This document shows, one piece after another, positions 45,458-56,160 of a stretch of 64,000 nt of DNA. Under the pieces are notes generated by a model. It was given only the letters and a program-made list of their open reading frames with translations. It was not told where the DNA came from and made no database searches. Within the stretch, counting starts at the first letter, position 1. Every line of letters begins with the position of its first letter. Source of the DNA: Cylicocyclus nassatus (taxonomy: Eukaryota; Nematoda; Chromadorea; Rhabditida; Strongylidae); contig CATQJL010000112.1 of NCBI GenBank assembly GCA_958299035.1, positions 42,598,833 to 42,662,832 of the forward strand. Reading direction: 5' to 3'. The translations under genes and the position numbers were made by a program.

Positions 45458-46254
45458 GAAACGAAGACTATGCTTGAGGGGAGAGAAGAGGAGTGAAGAA
45501 GAAAGACAGTAGTTTTTCGCGAGTTGCGGAGCTTACGCCAGCATTCAAACTCGGTATTTAGCTCACGTTGTGACCTACTAGATCCTGCGTAATTGTCCTT
45601 TGCCCATTTGAAAACCCACATTGCATCGCGAGCGCACAGCCTACTTGACCGAACAACAACCTGATGCGCTTAATCAACAGTTAAGCACCCAAGTCCGCAT
45701 CAGGCGACAGGACCCAGCACAAAGGTGACAAATGGACAAAACGACTTCGCCTTTTCAACAATTTTTACGATTTGCTACTTGATTTCGTCTGCTTCGCAGG
45801 ATATTCGATTGGCGCGTGCTTCCTTCCTCAAAATGACCACGCTGTTGCTATTTTGTTAACAAAAAAGAGAGAAGGAGTTTTGGAAGCGAAATATTACTGT
45901 ATATTCAATTTTAGGTGTAGAACAGATAGAACAGCTTCATGTTAAATGAAAAACTTACGTGAATTGAAAGTTGCCTAAATTTTGTCTACCTCAGATGTGC
46001 ATGGAGTGGAAAAGGAGGTTTCTACTTTAAATTTTTAGTCATATCGTTATAATAACTTGTCGAGAGAGTGTCTGTATATGTAAACGTACCTAAATGTAAG
46101 ATATCCCCTCCATTCAAAACGATTTCCAACACGACATTTGCCCACTTCGCGCCGTGTCTTGTCAGACGACTGGCTAGCTCAAAAGGTTTCGACTGCGGAC
46201 GTACCTACCTCTCGTGTTCAACGGACGCAAAATTATATGCTGGTCTACTTGTAA
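45458..46254. other. No recognisable gene or element
   Basis: Nothing could be supported on either strand. Confidence 0.4.
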
Positions 46255-46927
46255 TCTTATACATAAAGCTGAATGTCTGTCTGTCTGTATGTCTGTCTGT
46301 ACGTATGTTCCGAATAGAAAATTCCATTTCTGAACCGATCCGGACCAAACTTGGCACACATACACTACGGGCCCCGGCGGGCCTCCCAACTGCCAACACC
46401 CCTGTGCCAAATTCCAGCCCCCTAGCTCAAATTTTCAAAAAATCGATAAAATCGATAAAAGTAATGGACGATCTTGAAAACTAATATTGTATTCGTAATC
46501 TGCATGCTCGATTACCCCCTGTGCAAACTCCCAGCCCCGCAGGTCAAACTTTACAAAAAAATCGATAAAATCGATAAAAGTAATGGACGATCCTGAAAAC
46601 TAATATTGTGTTCGTAATCAGCATGCTCGATTACCCCCCTGTGCAAAATCCCAGCCTCGCATGTCAAAATTTACAAAAAATCGATAAAATCAATAAAAGT
46701 AATCGGTAATTCTGAAAACTAATATTGTATTCGGAATCCCCATGCTCACTTCCCCCCCCCCTGTGCCAACTCCTAGCCCTGTAGGTGAACTCTGCAAAAA
46801 AATCGATAAAAATCGGTAAAATCGACATCGATCGATAACGAAAAGTGGACTGTGACACCCGCCGGGGCCCGAAGTGTATGTGTGCCAAGTTTGGTCCGGA
46901 TACGGCAGAGCCGGGTAAGCCAGCTAG
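46255..46927 (+). mobile_element. Non-autonomous Helitron, copy 2
   Basis: Begins TCTTATACATAAAGCTGAAT after an A and ends GAGCCGGGTAAGCCAGCTAG before a T. Inside are three tandem units of about 120 bp, each with AAAACTAATATTGT, GCATGCTCGATTACCCC and AAAAATCGATAAAATCGAT. The ends match copy 1. The expanded internal unit distinguishes it. Confidence 0.85.
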
Positions 46928-48699
46928 TAATTAATAATTTTAATACTTGCTGAAATGCAACAAGTCACTTCGAAATTATGAAAAAATTTTAAACTTAAAA
47001 ATTTTAAACTTTTAAACTTTGAATCATGAACTTTGAACAGCATCTGCGCAATGAAACATGTGAGACCCCAAAGTACCACTGCTGAAGTGGGTGGTGGGAC
47101 AGTCACCAAACCCACAACGGCTTCGTGGCCTCAACTTTCAAAGTCAGGAAATATGGCCATTAGCAGCTCCGAGAAAAACGATACGCGTTATTCAATTCTT
47201 TGCAGGTGAACGCATGTTTTCTAGGTACCATCTGATAGAGCTTTTTACGCTCTATCCATCCCTATGTAGCATATCCCAAATTTTATCTATCTTTGGAAAA
47301 TATAGGGCAAAACATGATTTTTTGTTTTTTATTGCGCCAAAAATTGCTATTTTCAGGTTTTTTCGCTTTTTTCTAAAATTGAAAAGAAATCTCATGCATT
47401 TAACATATCATTTGAAAGAGCATAAAGAGCTCTTTCGAATGGTACTTCATCTTCTTTACGACTTTATGATATAGCAATGCAAGATTGCGAACTGTTCCAA
47501 AATTCTGTCTGAGTTCTTCACGGCGCCACGCGTACGGTTATGAGAGAGCAGCGGTAACGCGCTGCCAGAATAATAGGTGAAGGTCGGTTATGTGAGCGAT
47601 GTTTGAGTTGCAGCCCGCTTGTTGTTGGTGAGAACAAAAAACCTCAAAATGTAATAAAAAACAAGCTGCCCCATTTTTTACCGTTCACTCTAATACAATA
47701 GGAAAATCAAAAAAACTTTCACGCGCGTGTAATATAATGGAAGGATTATTTCTTGGCAATAACTGGCAGTGCAGATCTAAGCTGTGACCTGAAGTTTCCT
47801 AAAATTGGAAGTCAAAGCCCAAGTTCGTGGAGAGCCATCTTCTATGGTAGTTTCGAAAAATCTCAAAGCAAGCAAGCATGGAGATGACGTTTAAGTTTGT
47901 TAGTTGTAAGAAAGAAAGTTAGGTGATAAATCTATACAGTTGTAGTAAGTAAGCATACTTCGAAAGTGAATAGGTTCTAATGACTTCCACGAGCAAAAGT
48001 AGTACACGAAATCGTCGGTTTATTTGTAGCTCTTAATCATTCAGCATCAAGAAAACGGAATATGCTCTACAGTAGCTTGTTACAAAGAAGTTTCATCGAG
48101 AAGTCTACACATACAAAAAGTTACAAGAATGAGTCATCTATATCATCTCCCACTCTATCATAACTGCTATCGCTGCCACCTCCAGTATTAATAATGCATC
48201 TAGATAGGCAGACCATCATTTACGCAATAAAATCAGTTGCTTTTCTTGTCATTATTCCTATAAAATGAGTTATTTCCGTTGAGAGCCAATTTTCTCGCGA
48301 TGAAACTTATAGAGTGTGCGCAACAAGTCGATGGGAGTCCAGCGCGGAAGCGAGATTTGCATTGGGGCAAGGGGCGCGTTTTTCGCAGCCATTTGTAACT
48401 ATAGGTATATTTGAGCGAAAAATTCACAACATGCACAATTCATTTGTCTCTGCAGTGCCACAGTAGATCTCACTACAACTTTGAGGCGTTTTCTTCAATT
48501 TCTCGAAAGAAGACGACTTTGAAGACAAGGAGTGATCTCCTGAGAATGAATTACACGAAACAGTGAAAATTTCAGCTTGTATAGCAATGTTCTGCCATTC
48601 AAGCACAAGTATCACGATGTAAGAACCTTTGTAACATAGACTACAAAGAAGAATACATTTATCCAGAGTAGCGAAAGATGAGCGTCCCCCTCATCACTG
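46928..48699. other. No recognisable gene; weak foldback at 47225-47455
   Basis: TAGGTACCATCTGATAGAGC near 47221 has a partial inverse near 47420-47450 (AGAGCTCTTTCGAATGGTAC). Otherwise nothing is supported. Confidence 0.35.
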
Positions 48700-49419
48700 G
48701 TCAGATCCAGGGCTCGGCACAGGTGGCCCAAGGAGCAAGCTGATGTCGTTTTGGAATAAAAAGCAAGGGGGATATCGTTGGAGCGGAAACCCCAGCCCTC
48801 CCCCCCCTCCCCCACACAATCGCCTTCTGCCTTTATGTCACCCATCTTCTACGGAAGACGCAAACTGTCATTTCTGCCTTATCGATCTGCAAAAACCAAA
48901 AATTTCCTGTTTCAACATGTTCGCCGGTTGAGCGCGCGAATTCAAACCTGTCCCGAAATAAACAAAAGACTTGTTTACAGCGAAGAGAAAATGAAATACC
49001 ACCAAAATTGGTGTATAGATAGGCAATAGGGAGTTAGGACTATGTGCGAAAAATTACGAAAGAACTATGTGAATTGTAGGCCGTGGCAAACTTTTTTCGG
49101 AGTTAGGCGGCTTTCCAGCCACCTGGACAGCCACCTGAGATGGATGTGAAAGAAAAGTCATATATTTTTTCCTTCCTTCACATGATTTGTTCACATGTTT
49201 AACACCTTGTACATTAAAAAGCCTACAACTGAAGAGGAAGGTACTTTCAATGGCCGTGGCCTTTTAATATGAGATGCATATCATCTGAAGCAGCTTCGAA
49301 CGCTGATTTCAAATCTGATTTCTTTTTCTGGGGAGCGCTCTTCTGAAGAGAGTTATGGAAGCCTGAAAATCCTATTTTGGGGACGATCCTTAAGTTAGAG
49401 AGCGCTGCTACGTGCGTTT

Positions 49420-49490
49420 GTGGTGCAGTGGTGTAATGGTTAGTTGTTGGCATTAGAGGCGAAAGCCCGATGGTTCGAATCCAGTGCAGA
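49420..49490 (+). other. tRNA-like segment, left arm
   Basis: TGGTGTAATGGTTAG fits an A-box and GATGGTTCGAATCCAGT a B-box with a T-stem of about 4 bp. The acceptor ends do not pair well, so I treat it as a SINE-type pol III promoter rather than a tRNA gene. Confidence 0.5.
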
Positions 49491-49823
49491 GCGTAGCATT
49501 TTGCACTACGAATGTGATTAAAAACCACTCTAATTCGTCTGCAGACACTTGCTGTAATGCCCTTGGCAAATGGACTTAAGGAAAAAAAGATTCAGGCAAA
49601 CCGCCTGCTTGTTGAGATTTGGTTTTCTCCGCAAAAAATTCATGTACAGAGGTGAAGCAAATTTACAAATTGAGCAAACACAGACATTTCTCACAACGAC
49701 AACAGCGTAGAAGAAACCCTCCGCGCAATTCTTGTGCTCGCGAGTACCCATTAAGTTATTGGAGAAACAATATTGGAGTGGCGTTTCAAATAAATTCAGA
49801 ATCTTTCAAATGACCTCAATTAA

Positions 49824-49892
49824 ACCGGATTCGAACCATCAACCTTTCACCTTTAATGCCAATAACACTAACCATTACACCACTGCATCACC
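49824..49892 (-). other. tRNA-like segment, right arm
   Basis: This is the inverted counterpart of 49420-49490, with GATGGTTCGAATCC and TGGTGTAATGGTTAG on the minus strand and diverged flanks. Confidence 0.5.
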
Positions 49893-50084
49893 AACGTACG
49901 TAGCAGCGTCCTCAAACTCAAGGAGCGCCCCAAAACAGAATATTCAGACTTTCCATAACTCGCTTCAGAAGATCGCTCCGCAGAAAAGGAAAGCAGATTT
50001 GAAATCAGCGTTCGAAGCTGCTTCAGATGGTGTGCACCTCACATCAAAAGACCACGGCCATTGAAAATACTTCCCTTGTGAGTT

Positions 50085-50225
50085 CTTAAATCTTCCTAAA
50101 CCCCCTCTTCCTCGCTTAGTTACGGCCCTCCAGATATTTTATATGGCGGCGGCAAGCCTGCTCCAAGCGCAAAAGGGTGCGCGCCGAACACAGCATGCCG
50201 CCAATTCGGAGAATACGAATATCTT
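50085..50225. repeat. Dispersed repeat shared with 14182-14300
   Basis: Inverse orientation of the copy at 14.2 kb, including CAGCATGCCGCCAATTCGGA. Confidence 0.6.
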
Positions 50226-50384
50226 TAGTTTTTTTTCCGTCTGTTCGATGTTGCTTCTATGTTTTGTTCCATTGTTTTTCATTACTCGTTTTGATCCATT
50301 CATGATAGTTCCATAGGTGATGTCCAGTTGCGTACCGAGAGGGGGCGGGGAGGGGCGCGAGAACGGGTCGCGAAATTTTTGAAA

Positions 50385-50640
50385 GTTACTTACATAAGTT
50401 ATAAAAATGTGCAAGTGACTGTTTATTTTTGTATACAACAAAAATAATTTTTTAAATTTTTTAAAAATTCGAATTAGCCTCACAAAAAATTTTTTTCGGG
50501 CCCGCAAAAATTTTGCGAAGCCCCCCAAAAATTTTCCGGAATACGTGGCTGACGCCACGCCCCTTCATTTGAAAAAATTTTTGCCGCTCCCCCCCCCCCC
50601 CCGAGCCGAAATCCTGGGTACGCCACTGGTGATGTCGTAT
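50385..50640 (-). repeat. Dispersed repeat with CAGTGGCGTACCCAGGATTT end
   Basis: The minus strand starts CAGTGGCGTACCCAGGATTT, followed by a C/G-run, a GTGGCGTCAGCCAC hairpin and GCGGGCCCG. A partial copy lies at 38449-38590. It may be the end of a DNA transposon. Confidence 0.55.
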
Positions 50641-50713
50641 ATTTGTGGCGAAGTTTAGGGACTTCGTTTTCAAAAAATTAAAAAGCCACGTCATGCCAAG
50701 CCCTGGTCAGATC

Positions 50714-51600
50714 ATCTCTCTCCCCAGCGGGAATGTACGTGCGTACGGGCTTCCGTATAATTCACGCCCTTTCATTGAAGGTCATCAAAGTACGTGAATC
50801 TGATTATCAAAAATGCAGTGCATCTTCAAAGCTGCCAAAAGGAAGCAGGATTTGTCTTGCGCATGTTCTGTTCTGTTCATGATTTGTTCTATGAAAATGA
50901 GTATTTTTCGAAGTTTGTAGCTTAGCGTGTTTATCACATGTTTATGTTTAACTGTTCATCCACTTCATTTTATAAACAAACACGTACCATAATCAACTTA
51001 TTGATCCCTTTCGATGAGATGTAAGGAGCTTTTATACGAAGACAGTGTGCTCTGAGAAGGGATAACTGATCATCGCTGACCGCAACCATTGCTTCAGTAT
51101 CAAACTCAGGGGCCTGCCGCACCTAAAGACAAAAATGTTGTCTACATATCTATAAAGTCCCCTGACCGTAAGTTACCGCTTCTGAATCACAGAATGCTGA
51201 ATCCATGAAAATCTCTTCAGAGAAAGGATCCAAGTTATAAATGTTTAGCCCGCAACCAGGAGACACAAAGCGAAGGAGAGATGGCGCAAGAGTCTTACTT
51301 TCTGCGCGAATGGTGAGCGTGCCGCAGATAAGAGGAAAGACTGGTGAAAGCTCACCCAGTACTCTCTCGATTTCCGCATTTTCCGAAGTCTGAGCAAAAA
51401 TTCTTCATCAATGAGACATCAAGCCTTTATGTAACTCACCATCTCAATGGAAAGATATTGCGCCTTGATATTTTTTGTTAGCTGGAAGAATACTCGCACT
51501 GCCGCAGAAGCACTCTTCTCGTTTTGGTATCTAACGCCGTTTGTGACTATTGATCTCCCTCTTTTATCTTTTCTCCTGAATTATTCTATTCGCTTTAGTA
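50714..51600. other. No recognisable gene or element
   Basis: Nothing could be supported on either strand. Confidence 0.4.
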
Positions 51601-52106
51601 TTAGGTTGTCCCATAAGTCTTTTCATATTCGGACCTTCAATTCGATTTTTCTCAAGAACTACAGCACCTAATAGGCTGCAAATTTTTGACAGTAATTCTG
51701 AATGAATAAGCTATATAATCAACCATTTGCGGGGTACACAGAAGTGATACAGGCAAAGTATGAAAATTGAGCGCATTATTTTTTTCTTGGTTTCTAGCCA
51801 TCAGAAAAATGCAGCAAGCGCATGTATAGATATCCGATGAGGAGAGTATATGCATGAAAAAGTGGAAAATTTGCAGAGCTGTTTTGGACTGAGATATGAT
51901 GATTTCCGTTTTTTCGGAAATTCGGAAAATTTTTTATTTTGGCTTGGAACTTGTTGCGGATTGAGCTTGGTGCGAACTTTTGAACGCCATCTTGTAGAGC
52001 TTAGTTTGATCTGTCGAACGGTATCCTGCATTTTATCAGCAGTTCAAGAAGAACTGATTTATGCCGCTTAAAATTCAGGTATGAAAAGACTTATGGGACA
52101 ACCTAA
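51601..52106. mobile_element. Mariner-type MITE (506 bp)
   Basis: TTAGGTTGTCCCATAAGTCT is mirrored at 52087-52106, with TA flanks. It contains GCCATCTTGTAGAGCTTAGT, the block shared with the elements at 25624 and 40413. The arms are short (about 29 bp), unlike the long-armed relatives. Confidence 0.85.
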
Positions 52107-52907
52107 TAGTTGCACGATTATGAACTGCCGCCTCATTTCTGATCACTTTTAAGCTTTTTCGTTTTTTTTCTGTAACTTTCTCCAAAATGCGTAGCTGGAA
52201 GGTTTAGTATTCTTACTAAAGAAGAGGTTGTGCGCAGATTTGCATCACCTAAGGTTGTAGTAATGGATCATAACGCGGGCGACAGCTTTCAGCTAACGCA
52301 GGGAAATCAAAATCTGTAAATTTTGCTAAATTCAAAACTCATTCTCTACTAAAGCAAGATAAGGGACTACACGAAGTATTCACATTTCAAAATTTTCCTC
52401 AGAACCCTCTGAGAAAATTCTATGTAAGTAATTTCCGGTGCACCTGATGGTTTAAATACTTGGTTTTAAATAGTTTCACAAAGATCGGTATGGAAAAAAT
52501 ACATTGGAGGTTTCAAATAGTGAGAAATGTCACACCGCAAATTGCAATATTTTAAAGTTATTCATAAGAACTCAGCTTAGATAAAGAAAAGCAATGATCT
52601 ATCTATCTACGCATTTTAACATTCTTTTGACCGTTAGTTAATTCCGGCAAGTTTGGTTTCATTCAAACTTGGTAGAATAATCGGAAGCACTTTTGAGGTG
52701 ACCTAATAACAAAAAACTACTGCAATCTTTCACTGCGATCTATGTGAAGGTTGGCAAGACCGTTTATGAGCTATGACGAAACAGTACAAATTTATATTTT
52801 CCTGCCGAAAAGGCTACCTAAAGAAAAGCCATTCTTAGCATTTCAGTAAGAGAGCGCAATTCGTGCAATTTATTTTAGAAGCACAAATTACAGAAAACTT
52901 TTTGTTC
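52107..52907. other. Possible 3' region of the F-box gene, exons not found
   Basis: Lies downstream of the F-box exons on the minus strand. A TTTTCTTTAG acceptor near 52810 would add one Arg-completing base and then an immediate stop. I cannot say whether that is the true gene end. Confidence 0.3.
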
Positions 52908-53707
52908 TAACAAGGGAACGATCCCAGCTTAAGGTGGCGAATTGGAATGAACCGCATACCATTAGATTCGTCTTGATGAGACTGCAAATCTACCTCCCAT
53001 ATCTGCGACAACGTTATTTGTAAAAAGTTATGAGCGGTTGAAAATGTGAAGTTATTGGGGTTTAAATGCATAATGTGCTTCAAAATCCAACTTTAATGTG
53101 CACGACTAGCATGATATTGAGTTTACTGATTCCACGGAATGCTCACATTCTAAAGAAACACAAATAAGTGTTTTTGAACAGCTAATGTTCGAGAAATGGC
53201 GCTGTATATTTGCCAAATTTGGATTTTTCATAGCTCATAGCTTTTACCAGAGCTTTTACCTTTAGTTGCTTTTTAGCTGTTCAAAAACACTTATTTGTGT
53301 TTCTTTTGAAAGTGAGCATTCCGTGAAATCAGTATAGGCGATTCACAGCACGCAAAGACTGCGGACCTATCAGCGTCTCCGTGATTAAGCTGTTTCGTTT
53401 CTCTTGCCATCTGCTGTCTCTCCTATGCACAAGCTATTTCGGTCGGACGCAACGACGCCCAGTCTTTGCGTGTCATGAATCGACGATACACTCAATATCA
53501 TGCTAGTCGTGCACTTTCAAGTTGGATTTTGAAGCACATAATGCATTAAAATCGCAATAACTTCACATCTTCAACCGCTCATAACTTTTTGCAAATAATG
53601 TTGTCGCAGATATAGAAGACAGATTTGGAATCAGCTCATCAAGACGCATCTAATGGTATGCGATTCATTCCAATTCGCCACCTCAAGTTGGGATCATTCC
53701 CTTATAA
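52908..53707. mobile_element. Foldback element with a nested MITE, in the F-box intron
   Basis: AAGGGAACGATCCCA at the left is mirrored by TGGGATCATTCCCTT at the right. Arms of about 300 bp share GCACATAATGCATTAAA-type blocks and GCTGTTCAAAAACACTTATT in inverse order. The right arm is interrupted by the insertion at 53337-53485. It is non-coding. Confidence 0.82.
53337..53485. mobile_element. 149-bp MITE inside the right arm
   Basis: Comparison with the uninterrupted left arm shows this segment is extra. The ends CGATTCACAGCACGCAAAGA and its near-inverse TCTTTGCGTGTCATGAATCG form the TIR. ATA flanks both sides, suggesting a 3-bp duplication as in PIF/Harbinger elements. Confidence 0.7.
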
Positions 53708-53787
53708 GAAACAGAATTGAAATTTCAAAAAAAGGAAGGCGCAAACTATTCAAGCTGTATCTATGCAATTTGGTAGGAAAAGATCAC

Positions 53788-54337
53788 CTTTTCACTACAC
53801 AACCTCCATCCTCAACGTCGACAAAAGTGAGTGTGTAAGGCTTGTGCGAATCTGGAATACCCACTGCTTCGGGTGGTATGTAATAAATGATGATAGTCGC
53901 TGATGCCTCTTTGCTTTCCACCTGAAAATTACGCCAATTTCTTTGCTTTTGAGACTCCTACTCCAAACAAAGTTGTTTAAAGATGACGGCGAAAAAAGCC
54001 CAAAAAACAACGATTTTCCATGGGAACTTGCAAACAATGGATGGAGGTTTCATAGACCTTATGATTTTTTATTGTTTGTACACCAAAAAATACTCACATA
54101 CTCTGAATAACCTAAGAAGGGATCGTTCTGCAAATAAACACCGTATGCTTGAGTCTTCACAGATGAAGTCAAAGTCATACATTCTTTGCTGAGAAACATG
54201 AAGCTTCTCAAAGTTGGATACGGAAGATTGCGTAGAATCTGGACTTTCAAATGAGCTGGCAGATTGCTCCAGTAAATGAAGCTGCTCTCAAATACATCAC
54301 TGTCAAAGTTCAAAGCAAAATTAGCATCTTCTTCCAT
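53788..54337 (-). CDS. F-box protein, 5' exons (3' end not found)
   Basis: Exon 1 (54337-54098, 80 codons) starts with an ATG four bases after a TTTGCAG acceptor, as for a trans-spliced or internal exon. Residues 22-60 contain YWSNLPAHLKVQILRNLP then LRSFMFLSKEC, the F-box pattern that binds Skp1 in SCF ubiquitin ligases. Intron 1 (54097-53922, 176 bp) runs GTGAGT to ATTTTCAG. Exon 2 (53921-53788) stays in frame for 44 codons and includes YTLTFVDVEDGGCVVKR, reminiscent of the substrate-side region of nematode F-box proteins. It ends at AAAAG/GTGATC. The foldback at 52908-53707 lies in the next intron. Nematode F-box proteins are usually much longer, so either 3' exons lie left of the foldback or the gene is truncated. 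Confidence 0.7.
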
Positions 54338-54350
54338 AGACCTGCAAAGT
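54338..54350 (-). promoter_or_regulatory. Splice acceptor before the F-box start codon
   Basis: The minus strand reads ACTTTGCAG then GTCT and ATG. The 4-nt leader fits SL trans-splicing, although an upstream cis exon cannot be excluded. Confidence 0.5.
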
Positions 54351-54360
54351 ATTGATGGTC

Positions 54361-54615
54361 ACTATACTTGGGAATATCCGAGATTTTTTCAAATAAGCCA
54401 AGAATATCGAATAGTCAATCTTGAACATTTTCGAAGACAGAAAAACGCCGAATATTCGAATACTGAATGTTTTACAAGTCAAAATCGTCGGATAATCGGA
54501 TATCATATTTTTCGGAACGGAAATTGTCGATCGATCGAATATCAAACTTTTAGAATAAAGAGATTTCGAGCAATCGAATATATTCGAAAGAAGAAATTGC
54601 GAACAAACGAATAAT
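54361..54615. repeat. TTCGAATA-type arm, third copy
   Basis: Begins ACTATACTTGGGAATATC, the same edge as at 11018, then runs through drifting ATATCGAATA / TTCGAATA units. It abuts the F-box exon, so it may have replaced upstream sequence. Confidence 0.6.
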
Positions 54616-55201
54616 TTGTAGCGACTTGTCAAATATTCAGACAAGAATTTCAGAACTGGCACAATGAAAGAATCCATGTAGTATGGAACTTGTGGTAATA
54701 TGGAATCCATGTAGTATGGAACGGATTTTGCTGATACGGCAGTCAGAAATGTGATATGTTATATCAAGCTGATTGGCAGAGTCGATTCTGCTCGATCCTT
54801 GTATGCATATCACAATGAAAGACACCTAAGTACCCATACACAAACCCGTTTTCTAATTTCACAGTTGAAAGCTCGAAATCATCAACGCAACATGCTTATT
54901 TACGCCTACAGAAACACCTACTTTGCTCAAAATTCGAAATCTTCAAATTAATAATTATAATTGTAAGAGTAATCGTCATTAGCCTATCCCACGTGTTGCC
55001 CGTCCATTCCTATGCTCTCTTACTCCATTCATTCCCAGTTCTCTCGCGACATACTCACTCAGACCTATACACAAGCTCCCAGCTTCTCAGCTTCAAGTTC
55101 AAAAGCTTAAGCACTTGTCAAGCTCAGGAGTCTTCTTGTATGGTACACTCGTAAATGCGTACAAAAAAGATAACATCATGCAAAGAGTTTTCTCAAAGGC
55201 A
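54616..55201. other. No recognisable gene or element
   Basis: Contains two direct copies of ATCCATGTAGTATGGAAC near 54675 and 54706, and otherwise nothing. Confidence 0.4.
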
Positions 55202-55253
55202 GCGGCTCGGCAGAATGAAAACTTTGAGATATTCAGTGTTCTTGGTTTCCCTG

Positions 55254-55829
55254 CTCAGATAATTGCCCGGGGCAGGCGGTCATGCGATTTATGGACAAGC
55301 AGGTACCGAAAAAATAGCTCGCTGATTTCTTGCGGGCCGCTTGCAGATATTCGGAAGAATCTTGGTTAAATTCTGGAGGAATGCTTGAGGCACAACTGCG
55401 GCTTTTTCATAGATTAGTTGTGGCCCATGGCCGCATTCTCACGGACATTCCGCGAAAACATGCGAAATTATTGGTGGCCGCATGGCCATCTGTGAGGGAC
55501 AGCATAGCCCGTAGGTACCTTTCGCCGAGGGAAAGTGCCCCAAAGTCGGTAATTGAAACTCGGTGACATCTCTGCCATGTAGCGTCTCACTTTTGCTCGG
55601 CGTACGGCTCAAACTGCGTAAAAAGTGTTCGGGCGCTTACTGAAAAGACCAGCACGCGTAGAAAGAAACTATTTGACGACCACTCGCAAAAAATTTTATA
55701 TTGCTGCCCGCTGGCAGAACATGCGACAGCAAAGAGCACCGCTAGTTGCAAATTTGGCCACGCCCCAAAATTCTGCTGGCCCCTGCAAGAAAGCGCGAGT
55801 TTGATCGCCTGCCCCGGCGATTGTCTGAG
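55254..55829 (-). mobile_element. Long CTCAGA element with a degenerate SL gene
   Basis: CTCAGATAATTGCCCGGGG and CCCCGGCGATTGTCTGAG are inverted ends, flanked by TG (55252-55253, 55830-55831). Same body as the other long copies, more diverged. Confidence 0.85.
55438..55562 (-). pseudogene. Degenerate SL RNA, copy 4
   Basis: The minus strand reads GTTTCAATTACCGACTTTGG where the SL exon lies in other copies, and the splice GT has become GC. The 3' hairpin is imperfect (TTCGCGGAATGTCCGTGAG), and the Sm-type site has become AATAATTTCG. The upstream conserved block is still recognisable. Unlikely to be a functional trans-splicing donor. Confidence 0.65.
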
Positions 55830-56160
55830 TGGATGAGCTAAATCCAAGAATGTGCTTGCAGCTTCAAGAGATATCGATAACCCGCTTTTGCAGACGTGAA
55901 AAGTGCTGTTTTGGCGGGTCGCGAAAGTGGCTGCTGGAGCCAACAATCCAATTGCCGTCGAGATGGGTACGGTGTTCTCCACTCATCAGTCAATCGCGCT
56001 CTAAACAGCAGGCATACGCCGTCGCCCAAATAGCACTTTTCACGTCTGTAAAAGCGGGTTATTGATATCTTTTGAAGCTGCAAAGCACAGTCTTAGACTT
56101 AGCTCATCCAGAGGAACCGAAAACGATGAATATTCTAAAGCTGTCATTCTGCCGAGCCGC

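Larger units (their letters stand above)
49241..50064. repeat. Foldback with a tRNA-like sequence in each arm
   Basis: Arms 49241-49520 and 49750-50064 are inverted copies. Outer ends are CTTTCAATGGCCGTGG and CCACGGCCATTGAAAATA, and the inner parts each contain a tRNA-like block. It could be two SINE copies in head-to-head insertion or one foldback element. Confidence 0.7.
48708..50705. mobile_element. hAT-type element with nested insertions (2.0 kb)
   Basis: CAGGGCTCGGCAC at the left and GCCAAGCCCTG at the right are inverted ends, and GTCAGATC flanks both sides (48700-48707, 50706-50713). Its left and inner parts match the hAT MITE at 43790-44518. It contains the tRNA-like foldback (49241-50064) and two dispersed repeats (50085-50225, 50385-50640), which explain its extra length. 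No transposase is seen. Confidence 0.85.
55202..56160. mobile_element. Foldback element interrupted by a CTCAGA element
   Basis: GCGGCTCGGCAGAATGA at the left is mirrored by TCATTCTGCCGAGCCGC at the right, with GATATTCAGTG...GGTTTCC matching GGAACC...GATGAATATTC. An inner foldback (55833-56107: ATGAGCTAAATCCAAGAATG and its inverse) continues the arms. The SL-carrying element 55254-55829 is inserted in the left arm. Confidence 0.7.

Noticed and set aside
46275..46310. GTCTGTCTGT tract as a simple microsatellite locus
   Set aside because: It occurs at the same place after the 5' end of every Helitron copy, so it is part of the element.
48778..49029. Proline-rich frame as a small gene
   Set aside because: The prolines come from a C-run inside the hAT-type element shared with 43790-44518.
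49420..49490. A functional tRNA gene
   Set aside because: A and B boxes are present, but the acceptor stem does not pair and the T-stem has a mismatch.
50139..50558. A 139-codon minus-strand frame as a gene
   Set aside because: It spans two dispersed repeats and a C-run inside a hAT element; no coding motif is visible.
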